Shown here piece after piece: positions 20,648 to 34,345 of a stretch of DNA of 40,858 nt. The notes under the pieces are model-generated. The model was given only the letters and a program-made list of their open reading frames with translations, had not been told where the DNA came from and did not search any database. This stretch comes from Atkinsonella hypoxylon (Eukaryota > Ascomycota > Sordariomycetes > Hypocreales > Clavicipitaceae). Each line of letters begins with the position of its first letter. The stretch's first letter is position 1. A program made the position numbers and the translations under genes. The stretch spans positions 1 through 40,858 of the forward strand of contig JFHB01000251.1 in NCBI GenBank assembly GCA_000729835.1. The letters run 5' to 3'.

Positions 20648-21340
20648 TGAAAATAATAGGGATTACAGGACTAGATATCTAAGAGGGTAGTGGTCTCTTA
20701 GATTTAGCACCTGTAATTGCTTCTAGCAATTATCACGTAGTGGAAGCAGCAGCGGCCTAAATTAAGCTGTAGTGTATAGTATAGATTACGTAGAGGCAGT
20801 AGATAACTATAATAATAGTGGTATCTTATATTAAGAGCGCTGTAACGAACAAGTGAGGGTAGGATCTTAAATCTTTCTAGTCCCTTATAGACCCTCCAAC
20901 TATATTAGTAGGCTGTAGTCGCTAGAAGGGGCTTATAGGCTACTTTATAATTTCTGCAAAAAGATTTACTATATAAAAACAAAAAAATCGACTTACAGCT
21001 ATACAAACGAGACGCCTATATGCACAATTTAATAAATTCCACTAATAACAAGCAACCCTTATAAGCAACTCTATTTAACAATTATACTATTAAATAGCCC
21101 TAATTCTTAGCTTTTAAATAGTATACTTCTTAAATTTCTACTATTGCTAGTTATAGAGAAAATCGCAGTTAAAGTTAACTATAGGTTAGGCAACTTTGCC
21201 TTAGTTAATTCTAGATATTTTGCATTTAGTAACAGCAATATCTCTACTAAAAATTAACGTAACAAGACCTAATAAGGGTTACGTAATAGAGCAACTAGTA
21301 GGCATAAAAATAGGCTATATAGGGTAGCTTATTTTTAACA
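20648..21340 (-). repeat. copia LTR (3' LTR of copy B)
   Basis: The + strand runs TGAAAATAATAG to TTTTTAACA. It is followed on the right by CTCCCTCT, the complement of the polypurine tract. Its compound inverted repeat (21162-21239) is the most eroded of the five (ATCGCAGTTA/TAACAGCAAT). Confidence 0.92.
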
Positions 21341-21599
21341 CTCCCTCTAGAAATGTAAGAAGTAACTAGTTCTATAAGCAACTTAGCTCCTTTAAAGGAT
21401 ATCTAAGTTAGAATTAACTAACGAAATACAGTACTAATAATAAAACTAAATAATATAACTAATTCCAGCAATTCTAGGGTAGTTATAGTTAAATATAACT
21501 AGTTGTTGTTAATTGTTTTTGTTGTTTTAATTTTTAACTGTTTTTTCGTTGCTTTTCGATTTTTTAAGTGTTTTTATTGCTTTTATAAGCTAGCTAGAA

Positions 21600-24500
21600 A
21601 GCTCTAGTAACTTAATAAATTGTTAATGCTTTTAAATAGCAAGAGGCTTAGTTAGGCTATCTACTAGTATCTAATTTGTATCAATATAACTAACCTTAGC
21701 TATACCTTTACGAATCTTTTCCCTAATATAGTTAAACTTCAAAAGGGTGTGCTTAGTTCTACTATATAACGTTAGGTTGTAAGCAGTAACTATAGCGCCT
21801 TAATTATTACACCTAATAGGAATAGGAGAAGTTAAAGGCAGCTTTATCTCCTTAAAAAGGCTGTAAAGCTACTCTAATTCTCTTATAGCTTTAGATAATA
21901 CATTAGATTCTGCTTCTAATGTAGAAAGAGCAATAGTACTAGCTTTCTTTAATTTCCAGCTAATAGGTCTACTAGCTAGCTTATATAGATAAGCATAGGT
22001 TGATTTAGAAGAGACTTTATTACCAGCAAAATCGCTATTGCAATAACTAAGGAGGGTCTTAAGTACTTCTTTACAACTAATAGAACTATTAGAAGCTTTA
22101 GAAGAAGACCCTATAGGGTGTAGACTAGAACGCTTATAAATAATAGTAAAGCTTCTAGTACCACTTAAGTACCTTAGGAGGTGCTTAGAGGCGTTTAGGT
22201 GCTCTATATAGGGCTTAGCTAGGAAGGTTAATAGCCACTAAACAGAAAAAGCAATATTAGCCCTAGTTAGTAACATTAGGTACATTATAGTGCCTATTAT
22301 GCTCTAATAAAGCTTATAATCGGATTTTAAGAGGAGTTTTGTAACTAGTTGCTTTAGAATTCCTAGCTGTATAGAGATAGAAGCTGGCTTAGCATCTAGC
22401 ATTTTGAATCTTTTTAGGGCTTTAAGGATGTATTAAGATTAGTGGATTTTAATAGACCTTTTAGACCTATTACGGGTGATTTATATACCTAGAAAGAATT
22501 CTGCTGGTCCTCTATCTTCTATTAGATAGGCTTAATTTAGTAGCTTTTTAAGCTTATTGATATATTGTAAATTAGGCCCAATTAGAAGACAGTTATCTAC
22601 ATAAGTAGCAATATATATAGATGTAGCTAGGTTATAAAAGACTGCTAAGTCTAATATAAGAGGTTTAAATCTATACTTTTAAAGTAATTCCGTTAGAATT
22701 TACTGCTATTCTCTAGGACTTTGCTTTAAACTATAGAGGGATTTTTCTAGCTTAATTACTTGCTCTTTAGAGGGCTTGTAATTATAGCTTTTTAGTAGCT
22801 TAGCTACTAATAGCGATGCTTGCTCTGCAAATTTAACGAATCTATCTAGGATTTCTATATAAATAGCTTCCTTTAGCTTGCTATTTAAAAACGCTCCTAT
22901 AAAGTCGATTTACTTAACTTCCTAGTTATTAAAAGCTACAAGGGCTAATAATATACGCTAGCTAGGAGGAATACTAGTTGCAGCAAAGATCTCTAAATAG
23001 TCTTAACCTTCTATTTATATAAATCCCTTAGCAATAAGGCGGGCCTTATATTTAATAGAATTATTTTCTTTATCCTTTTTAAGCCTGTAAATAAGCCTAT
23101 TCTTTAGAACTCTTCGGCCCTTAGGTACTTAGTCTTTCCCTATAAATTTAAAGGTTCTAGCAGCTAATAGCTGCTTAAATTCGCTATAGGTAGCTTCTAT
23201 CTAATGCTGCTTAGCAGAGCTTTTTAGGGCTTGCTTCTACGTATTAGGAAGTTTATCCTTATTAATATTAGAAGTAATAGCTGCTTTAGTCCTTACCTTA
23301 AAGCATAGATCCTTAATTAAGGAAAATATATCTCTATCTAAATCTATAGCATTAGCATCAGCTTCAGCTTCTATAGGTTCTATATTAGCCTAAGGGGCTT
23401 CTATAGATATAGGGGCTTTAGGGGCCTCTATAGCTTCTATAGGGTTGCTTGGTAGAAGAGCTTGATTTTCTATAGGTTCTAGTGGATGATTCAGCACATC
23501 TAGATAACTAGGATAAGGATACTTAGGAGTATAATTATCTTCTAATTGCTGCTGGTCATTAATTTCTCCCTCTAAAGGATTATCCACTATAGAACCAATA
23601 GGAACCTTAGGGATGCCCTATAAAATAGAACCTATTCCTTCTATAATTTTAACGAAGCTAGTCTTTATAACAGCTCGTTTAGAGGGGATATATATTAGAT
23701 ATACATTAGAACCTAGCGTAGCTAAAAGTCTACTAGGAATAGTTCTTTTAGCTAGCTTCTGCAACCTAGATCTCTGTTCTAATAGGATTAAAACTTTACA
23801 ATAGAAGCCTATAGCCCTTATTTTAGTAAAATTAGGCTTATAGGTCTTAGAAGGCTCTAAATCAGCTAGATATAGCTGTTTAGGACTTAGTAGTTTAGTG
23901 CTATTCGCAGTAGTATTAACTAAATCCACTATAGCAGGAAGGATATAAGACTATAGATATAAAGGTAATTATAAACACTGTAGGGTAGCACGCAAACGGT
24001 CTAGAAGTACCCTTATAGCTCTCTCTATTAGCCTATTCTGTTTGTAAATATAGGGGCAAGAGGTGCTAAAGCAAATACCCTTAGAAGATAGCTAAGCTTG
24101 CAACCTAGTATTAATTTCTATACTACTATTAAAATAAAGGTGTTTAGGGTAGTAGTTATACTGGTTTTTTAATTCCTTAAAGAAGCCTTTAATATAGCTA
24201 TAGAGAGTAAAACCCTCTTTATTAGCTAGATTAAAAGACCACTTATACCGTGATTTTCTATTAATTAGAAAAAGAACTAGAGGCCTCTTATTGTGCAGTA
24301 TAGGCTCTATTTTAACGGTATCTCCCTCTATAATATCTAAACATCTAGAGGGGTTAGGAATAGCATGCTTGCTAGGTCTTCTAACAGCTTTAGCTTGGTT
24401 GCAAGCTAGGCAGTTAAAATCCTTTTCCTTGATTTTTGTAAAATCAGGAATACCTTTAGTAATAGAAGCAGTCTTCTTTAGTAAAGGGAGTCCTATATGC

Positions 24501-25340
24501 CCTAATCTAACGTGCTAAGTAGCAGCTAATTCTAGGAGCTTCTTATAGGAAGAAGAAGCAGTAGGATTTATACTACTAGAATTATTATTAGAGCTAGCTT
24601 CCTATTGCTCCCTATCTTACTAGATCTCTTAAGAACTACAGGCCTCGTTTAAGGGATCTAGACGGCTATTTCCTCTAATATCCAGCAACTTAGGATTTAG
24701 ACCTTCTAAATCCCCGTTATTAGAAGGAATCTAACTAGGAGCCCGTTTAGGAACTAGGGCTAATAGCTCTATAACATCGTTATTGGTATTATCTTCTTCT
24801 TTAAAATCAGATAATTCCTTAATACAGCTATATTCCTTAGGATTAAAACTAGGCTGTTGAGGGATTTAAACCTCTATAGGATAACTAGCATTATAACTGC
24901 TATTATAACTATTGCTAGTAAATCCCATATAAGAGAGATTTGCGTGGTTTTTACACACTCTAGGGGTCTCTTGCCCCTTAACCTGTAGAAAGAAACTATG
25001 CTTTTTGGGATTTAGAAGCCTACAGCAGCTTCTATCAGCTAGAAATAGCTGATTTCTAAGGAGAGTGCCCCCTATTAAATATTGCTTTAGACCACTAATT
25101 AGGTTGGTATCTAAACCTAGGCAATATAGAGCATCCTTTAGAGCTAAAGGTCTATATTTAGCTAGATTTATACTAACTAGTACCTAGAATACAGCAGTTC
25201 CCTGTCCTTTAGGATAAATAGGACCTCCTTTAGTAGCAATAGGCGCGGTTTTACCCTTTTTTATAGGCTTAAAAGTCCTAAAAAATGCCTTATTGTTAAC
25301 TATATAATAGGTAGAACCTGTATTGTATAGTAAGGAGTTT
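21600..25340 (-). pseudogene. copia pol remnant (copy B): protease, integrase, RT, RNase H
   Basis: Reading leftward: the protease active site reads YNTGST at about 25327-25310 instead of DTGST; the integrase zinc region has HVRLGH near 24510 and CLACNQAK near 24400; the core has a retained first Asp (DIIEGD near 24335), a second Asp changed to Asn (FNSSIE near 24120) and a retained Glu (IERAI near 24030). The unbroken piece 23929-23618 and the next at 23587-23390 (acidic, Pro/Glu/Ile-rich) are the integrase C-terminal region. RT follows, with the box as YVDN near 22600, then RNase H to about 21600. Other track-like frames on the + strand here are antisense shadows. Confidence 0.9.
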
Positions 25341-26839
25341 TTAATTATTCTATTGGAATAGTTAAAAGAAGGGGTATTATTACTAGTAGTACTAATATCA
25401 CTAGTAGTAGATTCTGTATCTAAGTCGTAAGAATCATCACTACTAGAACTGCTAGAATCATTAGATTCTATAGTATCCTGGTTGCTAGTAGATAGGTTAT
25501 AGCAACCTATAGCAAAAGCAGCTTCTCTATCCTTATTTCCAGAGTTTTTATTACTTCTTCTTCGGCCCTTCCACTTCTTCTTATTCTTAGAGGCTTTATC
25601 TGTATCTTTATCTTTAGAGGCATTAGAATCGTTAGAATTAGAATCGTTAGAATTCTTCTTCTGATTAGGAGGATTCTTTCCTTGATTAGCCTTATTATTA
25701 TTAGAGCCATTAGAGTTAAAAGCTTTATAACTAAGAGCTTTAGATATAGAGGAGCTTTTATCTCTTTGTTCTTCTAATAAATCAGCCATAAGGAACTGTA
25801 AATTCAGCATTTTTACAGATAGACCTTGTGCTCTAGCAGCTCTAATAGAATATTGCTGCCTTTTAGCCCAGCTAGGGAAGGTCTTCTTTAAAGCATTAAT
25901 ATAATAATTTACCTAGTCAATTGGATTAATAGCTATACTATAGAGCTGTAATCTAGCTAGTAAATTATTAAATTCAGCATTAAAGGCCTCTAAAGATCCC
26001 TTATAGTTCGAAAACAATAAGTTGTAATAACTAGTATATAGTGTACTACGTTGTATTTTAGCACTCTGCGAATATTGCCTAACTAGAACGTTATAGGCAT
26101 CTACAGGGGACTTATGCTAGCTTATAGCAGCTTAAGGTCTAGATTAGCAACTATCTCTTATAATTATAAGGATAATAGCTTGCTCTAAATCTACTAATGT
26201 ACTAACTATACTAGGATTATCAATAAATTAAGAGAATCCTAGGGCTCTAAATTAAATAGTTAAAGCTTACTTCTACTGTTTAAAATTTTTAGGGCCTTTT
26301 AGCTTAGCAGCCTCTAGAATTAAGTGGACCTTCTTATTTAACTCTTTTATAGTGCCTTTATTAAAAGCAGGCAGAAAAGTAGCACTATTAGAGGAACTAG
26401 AAGGTTTAAGGACTTTAAAAGAGACTTTAGAAGTCTTAGAAGTAATAGGATCTGCCTTAGAAGACCCTATTAAGAGATTACCTATAGATGTAATTATAGT
26501 ATCTAATTTACTTAGTAAATTAGCTATATTACCTTTATTTTGGCTTTATTTTGCTTTACTATGCCTAATAAATCTATTTAGGGTCTCTTGTTGCTTATCT
26601 ATTTAAGCTTTTAGATTAGCTTGTACATTATAGACTTACACTACTCTTTTAGAAGCTAATCTAGCTTCTTTTAGAGCCTTCTTAGCTGTATAATCTTCTT
26701 CATTAGAAGAGGAATCTACTGGCTGAGGGGGGGACCTTACTGGACTAGGAAAGCTAGTAGCAGCTGTAGCTAGTGTACTAGAACCACTACCCCGTTTAGG
26801 GCTTGTGCTCTTTCCCTTACCTGTTCCTTTTAGTGCTAT
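25341..26839 (-). pseudogene. copia gag remnant (copy B)
   Basis: The gag frame starts at the position of the copy C ATG, here mutated to ATA (26839-26837). It continues leftward, broken only by TAA/TAG, through a Ser/Thr/Lys-rich N-terminus, a helical middle part and a 208-codon unbroken stretch (25810-25184) rich in Asn, Ser, Lys and Asp. That stretch runs in frame from gag into protease, so gag and pol appear fused. A GCY sequence near 25505 may be a residue of a CCHC knuckle, but this is weak. The + strand frame at 26352-26606 is an antisense shadow. Confidence 0.82.
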
Positions 26840-27785
26840 TTTAAGGGTTTTAATAGCTAATTTAACGCTCTTTATAGCTAATTATAGCTTAAATTACAGT
26901 GGAAAAGGTAGTAAATAACAGTAATAATCTCTACTAGATATCAATAGATTGCTCTATTATAGGCCTAGAAGTGCCCTATATCTTTAGAAATTATACTGAG
27001 ATTTTTCTCTAATTTCTTTCGTAACAGGTATAACAGGCTCTAAAGGCTGCATTGTATCGCGATCTATATACGTATACAATTTGTATAGCAGACTAGATTA
27101 ACAAGCAGTTGCAGGGGGCACAAAACATAGGTTCTAGCTATTTTTAGCCAAAAAATTTAGGAGATTCTTCTCCAATTAGATTCTAACAAATTAGTAGAGA
27201 CCTAGGCACAGCTAATTTAGGGATATCTAGCTAATTCCTACTTTAAAATCCTGACTAGTGGGATTACTATACAAATTAATTCTGCGACCGAAAACACAGG
27301 AATATTTACAATAAGAGCTGTTAGGCGTGCACTACAAATTGTAGTATAGCTACTAATAGAGGTGCACAGAGTGCACAATATAACAACAACGAGCGATGCA
27401 GTGCAGCGCTAAGCTTATTTCTTAATAGAAATAATTGATTAAGCAGTGCCTAATAAAACAATTCGCAGTGCAAATGTAATGTGTGCAGATGTATATATTT
27501 TAATGTTATACAACAATAGAACCTAGCTATTAAGAATAGCTTTAAAAGTGTGTATGCATAGGGTGTATAGAGTGCAGGAGGCATAGGGTGGGCAGAATAA
27601 AAACACCAGTATAGGGGCTAGCGATGTATATGCAGCAGGTATTAATAGCTTCCAGCAAGCTACTAATAGCAGCGATAGCTGCTAGCGCAGGTCTTAATAT
27701 AGCTTCTAGTGGGTAATATAGTACACAATAGTAGATTTCAGCGGGCTAACAGCTTGTAGATAGGTCTTCCGGGCTTAAAACCTTT
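26840..27785 (-). other. copia 5' leader (copy B)
   Basis: Non-coding, colinear with 6278-7175. It keeps the hairpin ACTACAA-A-TTGTAGT (27331-27345), the GTGCAC repeats near 27360-27380, and the candidate primer-binding site at 27763-27782. Confidence 0.65.
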
Positions 27786-28479
27786 TGAAAATAATAGGGA
27801 TTACAGAACTAGATATCTAAGAGGGTAGTAGTCTCTTAGATTTAGCACCTGTAATTGCTCCTAGCAATTATTACGTAGTAGAAGCAGCAGCAGCCTAAAT
27901 CAAGCTGTAGTATATAGTATAGATTACGTAGAGGCAGTAGATAACTATAATAATAGTGGTATCTTATATTAAGAGCGCTATAACAAACAAGTGAGAGTAG
28001 AATCTTAAATCTTTCTAGTCCCTTATAGACCCTCTAACTATATTAGCAGGCTGTAGTCGCTAGAAGGGGCTTATAGGCTACTTTATAATTTCTGTAAAAA
28101 GATTTACTATATAAAAACAAAAAAAATCAACTTATAGCTATATAAACGAGATGCCTATATACACAATTTAACAAATTCTACTAATAACAAGTAACTCTTA
28201 TAAGTAACTCTATCTAACAATTATACTATTAGATAGCCCTAATTCTTAGCTTTTAAATAGTATACTTCTTGAATTTCTACTATTGCTAGTTATAGAGAAA
28301 ATCGCAGTTAAAGTTAACTATAGGTTAGGCAACTTTGCCTTAGTCGATTCTAGATGTTTCGCATCTAGTAACAGCAATATCTCTACTAAAAATCAACGTA
28401 ACAAGACCTAATGAGGGTCACGTGATAGAGCAACTAGTAGGCATAAAAATAGGCTATATAGGGTAGCTTATTTTTAACA
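27786..28479 (-). repeat. copia LTR (5' LTR of copy B)
   Basis: Matches the 3' LTR of the same element in length within one base. The compound inverted repeat is at 28301-28378 with an intact inner CTAGATG/CATCTAG stem. It is followed by the target duplication ATGCC at 28480-28484. Confidence 0.92.
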
Positions 28480-31400
28480 ATGCCCAATAAGGCTTCTAGC
28501 CTAAGGATTATAGGCAAAGGGCTTTTAATCCTTACTTACCCCTAAAAGACAACTAGGACTAGAAGTAAGGTTAGAAGCAACCCCTAGGCGAAGGAAACTA
28601 TATAACGTAGGGATACCCTAGACACCCTAGTACTTTTCTAAAAGAACAGGAGCTACTGCAATTTCTAAAGAATCTATTAGAGCAATACTACAACAGTAAG
28701 GCTAAGAAGAGCTAAGATGCTAAAAAAGACTAGAATTAAGTATCTAGTAACTTTAAATATTAGTATATAAATTAATAGGTACTACGCTATATTAGAAACA
28801 GCAATCTCTAGCTAAATCTAGCGGATAAGAGGCTAGATCTGCATTAGGAACAGAATAACTAAAGCAATATATAGTTCTAAACCCCTAAGGAATAGATAGA
28901 TTCTATATAGAAGATTACTAATATTAGTTACTTTAAACCCTTTAACAACAGAAATATCTATAAGCTAATTTTATATAAAGGAAAGCACACTGTTTTTTAC
29001 AATATAGAGCTATAGATTTAAGCTGTTAAAGACTACTGTAGCTGTAGTACAATTAACGCTTAAGAAGCTATTTACATTAAGCTCTAGACCCTCTTTAAAG
29101 AGAATATATTAATATAGTATAGGCAGCATCTAGATTACTATAAAAAAACAGCTATTTTTAGTAGTTTAAACTCTATTTATACTGCTATCTATAAAGAATT
29201 TAGTATATAGATCTAGAATACAATAATATAGCTAGATTTAACTAAGTTTATAGAGTAAAATATAATTAAAGAAAAATTATTTAGGGAATTTACCTCTAGA
29301 GTATTCTAATATATCTATATAAATAGTAAAACTACTAATCTTTAGCTCCTTTTAAGACTTTATTATAAGCTATACCTAGGATTATAATAGCTGTACCTAA
29401 TTCTAACAGCAAAAGACCTAAGATCTATATATATTACTATAGTAAATAATAAGGTTAAGGATCTATAAAAATGCCTTAGGGATTTAGAAAAATAATAAAA
29501 ATTAAGAGACTATAAAGAAGGTACTAATACCTACTATATTTAAAGTAAATTTAATAGTAAGAACTCTAAAAATAATAAGGCAGCCTAAGGTAACTAAGTA
29601 AACTAAAATAAGAGTAATAGTTAATTTTAGTTCTAACCTTTATTCTATAAAAATTACTAGAATAATTATCTTTAGTACTTACTATAAAACTAGAGGAATT
29701 AGCTGCTAAAAGAGCAGTAGCTTTAGCCTTAGTAGAACTAGGATTTAGAGGCTAGCTAGAATTATTAGCTAAAGCTGTAGTATCCTTAGCAGCTCTAACG
29801 TTTCTAATAATAGAGCTTACTGCAGAATAATAAGAAATATACTTATATAATAACGTTTAAAGATAAATCTAACTAAAAAGACTATAAGAAGTACTTTAAA
29901 AGCTGTAAATACTAGCTAATAGAAGAAAGAGAAATAGTTAATACTAAAGAACTACTAATTAGCCTAGAATCTAACTTTATTAAAACCTATTTTACTAAAA
30001 GTAAAGAAAAGTAAAAGAAGAAGGTTTAAATAGAGGTAAACTAAAAGGATTTATAAGGAATCTAAATAGAGTAAGTAGTTAAAGTAGTTATAAGGCTATA
30101 GCTTATTAAATCTAGTATTTTAAAGTTAAATTTCTTCCTAAAAATTCCTATTTAATTCTATAATAAAGGACTATTATATTAAATCTACCTAAATACTAAA
30201 ACCTCTTTAGTGCTAGTTAATAAAGTATAGTTAACTTAGTTTAGTTAAAATATAAAATAGATAAAAATAGAGCTAAAGCTAGTTACTAGAGTGCAATTAT
30301 CCTTCTATATCTCTAAGATAGCTACATTTAACTTCTACATCCCTAAATCTATATATAGCATACCTATAACTAGCTATTTTACAGTTACAGCTAATATAAT
30401 AAGTAACTTAGAGCTAAAGCTCCTTCTAGGTTTAACCTTTCTCTATAATTATAGTATTAAAATTAATTTTATCCGCCTTAAAGCTACTATTAAGTTTATT
30501 TATAATATAGTTATAGAAATAGGTATCTTTTAGCTAATTTTAAAGATTCTATATTAGAATGTAACAGCAGTATAAGCTATAATAATTCTGCTAAAATTGT
30601 AGAAGTATATTTTAGTTAAATAGAAGGAGGTACTAGCTAATAAGAAGGCTACTGCCTACTATATATACTTAAAATCCAACCTTATCCTAGATATATTGCT
30701 TAGTATAACTAACTAGAAATAAATAGTAGCCTATAACTATTTAGATAAATTTATTATAATCTAGAAAAATTAAAAGGTTGCTTATCTCTAGTATAATAAA
30801 GGGCTTAAGGCTAACTATATAATTATAAACCTATTTAATTTATATATATATTTTTCTAAGGATATTGCACCTAATAATAGTCTATTGCTTATAGAAGATT
30901 ATAAGTTATAGAAAAAAGGTAATAGTAGTAGATTTAACTCTAAGAAAGTTAATAATAGTATCTCTATATATAGAATCTCTTGTCCTAAGGATATACTATA
31001 TATCTGCAATAAATATAAGGTTAAGGTAGAAAACTTAAACCTAAATGTTGTAACTAAGCTTATTAACTTAACAGATAAATACAACATTTATTGTAATAGA
31101 GATATTATTCTTATACCTAAAGACTAGTATATAAAAGTAGATCTAGTAAATAGATAGTAGAAGCAGCTAAAACCTATCTAAATCTACCTACTAGAAGCTA
31201 AAGATAAAGCTAAACTAAATAAGGTTTACAATAAGCTATATTTAAGTAGAAAGATATTATATTTAGACAACCTAGCAGCTATAGCTTACTTAGCCTTTAT
31301 AGTGTAGATTAAAACTTTAATAAAAAGAAAAGAATAAGTTATAGTTAATATAAAGCTACTTAATAGTGTAGTAATACTAAATGTATACTCTTTACTAGAT

Positions 31401-34345
31401 TAATTAAACATTATAGTAAATATATATAGTAAGAAGATGTTTTTACTCTTTAATATATTAGGGTTTTTCTACTAGCTTTCTATAAAATAAGAACATTAAT
31501 CTTATATAGTAGTAATATTAAAATAGAGATTAAAAGCATTAAATATAGCGCTTATAGACTTTAAGAACGCACTAGCTTTTGCTTAATAGTATATAGACTA
31601 ATTATTTTAAAAGCATTAATATTTTATATAAATTTACATTAATAATATTATTATATTCTTTAACTCTACTAAGGACTACCTTATACACCTTAATATAGTT
31701 TTATTAATTCTAGAGAAAAATAAGTTAATAATAGCTATAAAGAAGTTATTTATAGGCTACTTAGCTATTTAGCTGTTAGGTTTTATTGTTAATAGTAATA
31801 GAATTACTAATATAAATAATAAGCTAAAAGCTTTTTAAAAACTTAAGTTTCTAGTAAATCTTATAAATCTAGAGACCTTTATTAATATAGCTAGCTTTTT
31901 ATAGAAGAGTATTCTATAGTTTAATATATAAATTTACTTACTATAGAAATAAAAGACTACTTTACTATAAGAGCTTTATAAGAAAAGCTTAGCTAATAGT
32001 TTACCTAAACTAATACACTAAAAGAAAGCCTAAGAAGCAATATTTTTACTAAAACCTAAGAAAGAAAAGGTATTTAAAGAGGTAAAAGTATACCTTAATA
32101 AAAACACTATTCTATAGCACTATAACTCTAGTAAGCATTTATTCTTTAAAGTTAACGCTTATAAGGAAGAATTTAGGCTCTTTATCTTCTAGCTTATAGG
32201 TAAATAGAATAGTTATAGTATACCTAGTAAAAATATTAAAAGCAACTAGCTATAGCTAATTCTCTTTCTCTTAAGATATACTTTTAACCTAAAGAAACAT
32301 TATAGATTAACTAAGGTAGAGGTAGCTATAATTATATAGAGTGTTTAAAAGCTATAAAAAATAGTTTAATTTAACTGCTACACTATTAATATTATTATAG
32401 ACTACTTATTAGCAAAAGGAATTATTAAATATATCTTACTTACTACAATAGATCTAGATAAAGCTAACCTAAAATTAGCTAAAGTAGCTAATTATCTATT
32501 GCAATTTAACCTAAGAGTCTTCTATATACTAGAAGTGCTAAATGTAGTGCTAAATACACTCTCTAGGTTGCTAGTTATAGTTTTATACTAAGAAAAGGCT
32601 TATAATAGTAAATTTAATAAGCTTAATATAAGTGCATTTTTTGCTAAAGAATATAGCGCTACAGTAGTATTAAATAAAGGTTTAAAAAAGGAAATTATTT
32701 AAGGCTATAGTTTTAATCTAAAGCTTAGTAGAATTATAGAAAGTATAAAGGACTTTTGCAAAAAGTAGAATTAGCAAAATTAATAATAAAGGCTAAGGAT
32801 TCTACTATATAGATAAACCCTATAAGACAACAAACTCTTATACTATTATAATAGAAAAGGCCTATTTTAACTATATATACCTATAAAGGTTATAGAATTT
32901 ATCCTTAAAACAGTCTATAACAATTAGAACTATTTTAGCGCCTATAGAATAGCAGTAGAATTATAGGCAGTTTACTTTCTGTAGATATATAAGTAGATTT
33001 AAGCCTATATTGCTTACTACTATATCTATAAAGAAAACGCAATTAACTGCAGTAAGCTACTAGAGAAATTAAGGTTGTTAGAGTTAGTTTTAACTTCCTT
33101 CTATATAATTTTGCTTAATTTTATTACTAATATACCTAAAGTTAGCTTAATAAACACTTTATAGCAAAAAGATAAATATAGCTTCTATAACTTACTATAT
33201 CTAGTAAATTGCTTATTTAGTAAGTAAACAATTCTTATACTTAAGTATATAATATATACAGCAGAAATTTAAGCAGAACTGCTCTTATAAATACTATATT
33301 TATTAGACTAAGGCCTTCTTAAGTAAATTATAAGTAACTAAGATTTAAAGTTTATTTTTAACGTTTAGAGAAGTATATTTACCTAAATTAGAAGTAAATT
33401 GCTTATAGCTACAGCTTACTACCTATAGATAGATAGAATAGCTAAATAGAAGAATTAAACAGTTATTATTGCTGTTTAATACTATACAGTTATAAATCTA
33501 GATACACTATAGACTATAATACTTCTAGCACTATAGCACTAACTTAATAATATAGTAGTAGTTAGTATAGAGATTTCCTCTAATAAACTTATATATAGTT
33601 TCTAACTAGCTACTGTTGTTAATTTAATCTAATTAGATAACGTTTCTAGCAATAGAATAGATATAAGCAATATAGCTATACTTTAGAAGCTATACTAGCA
33701 AGAGGTAGAAATAGCTATTAGTATAGTAAATGCCTTAAGTAAGATTAAATACAACACCTAGTATAAGCCTATTAATATTAAAGTAAAGAATATAGTCTAC
33801 CTATAATTACATTAAGGATATATACTTCTAGAAAAGCTAAAAAAGAAATAGTCTCCTTAATAAGTAAAGCTATATAAGGTTTTTATAAAAGTAAGCTTAT
33901 TATTATTTTACCTAGATTTCCTACTAGATTTATATATATACCTAGTAGTATTAGCAGCTTACCTTTAGAAGCTAAGATAAAGTAAAGACCCTTTTAACTA
34001 GAAAGAGTAACTACTACTACTAATTACAATAGAAGAGTTTAGTATAAAGAACTATTAAGAAATTAAGTAAATTTATGCCTATTAAATTTAACGTTTCTAC
34101 AGTAGGTTAAGTAAGCTGCATTTAGAATTCCTTATACAATAGAAAGAGTTCTTTACTAAAGATAACTAATAGATTTCTAAAGATAAGCTTAAAGTTAATG
34201 CTTTTAAAATTATAAATAAATATCTATAGAAGTACTCTATAAATTAGGAAGAAGAGTATTAGCGTTATTAGAAGAGTAATATAGCTTACTAAAAAACCCT
34301 AAATTAGCTAGTAGAAGCTTACTACTAACTCTTTTCCTTATAAGT
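28480..34345 (+). pseudogene. gypsy-II gag-pol remnant, copy 2: gag, protease, RT, RNase H, integrase, chromodomain-like end
   Basis: One frame runs from 28480 to about 34345 with only TAA/TAG interruptions, about 1,950 codons. The protease triad reads NTK (near 30193) instead of DTG. RT starts near 31266; its active-site box is YINN (near 31632) instead of YxDD. RNase H spans roughly 32090-32570 and ends in the typical LNTLSRLL. Integrase follows: zinc region about 32860-33050, second catalytic Asp changed to Asn (ISNQDLKF near 33335) and the catalytic Glu region altered (IAKQKN). A tail near 33985-34100 resembles a chromodomain. The pattern is that of fungal Ty3/gypsy chromoviruses. 30291-30533 is the longest unbroken piece. 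Gag and pol share one frame. Confidence 0.88.

Larger units (their letters stand above)
20645..28479 (-). mobile_element. Full-length Ty1/copia element, copy B
   Basis: This is a complete copia of about 7.8 kb on the - strand with two LTRs, a 5-bp target duplication and the order leader, gag, protease, integrase, RT, RNase H. The pol order with integrase before RT is diagnostic for Ty1/copia. It sits inside gag of gypsy-II copy 2. All coding parts are RIP-broken, the gag ATG is ATA, and catalytic Asp residues of protease, integrase (second Asp) and RT are Asn. It could not move by itself. Confidence 0.95.

Noticed and set aside
24291..24518. 75-codon + strand ORF
   Set aside because: It lies antisense to the copia integrase zinc and core region (HVRLGH, CLACNQAK, DIIEGD on the - strand).
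25507..25710. - strand 67-codon ORF rich in Ile, Leu and Arg
   Set aside because: It is a frame-shifted shadow of the Asn/Ser/Asp/Lys-rich gag stretch 25184-25810.
30899..31087. - strand 62-codon hydrophobic ORF
   Set aside because: It is antisense to gypsy-II gag-pol between protease and RT; the hydrophobicity comes from AT-rich complement codons.
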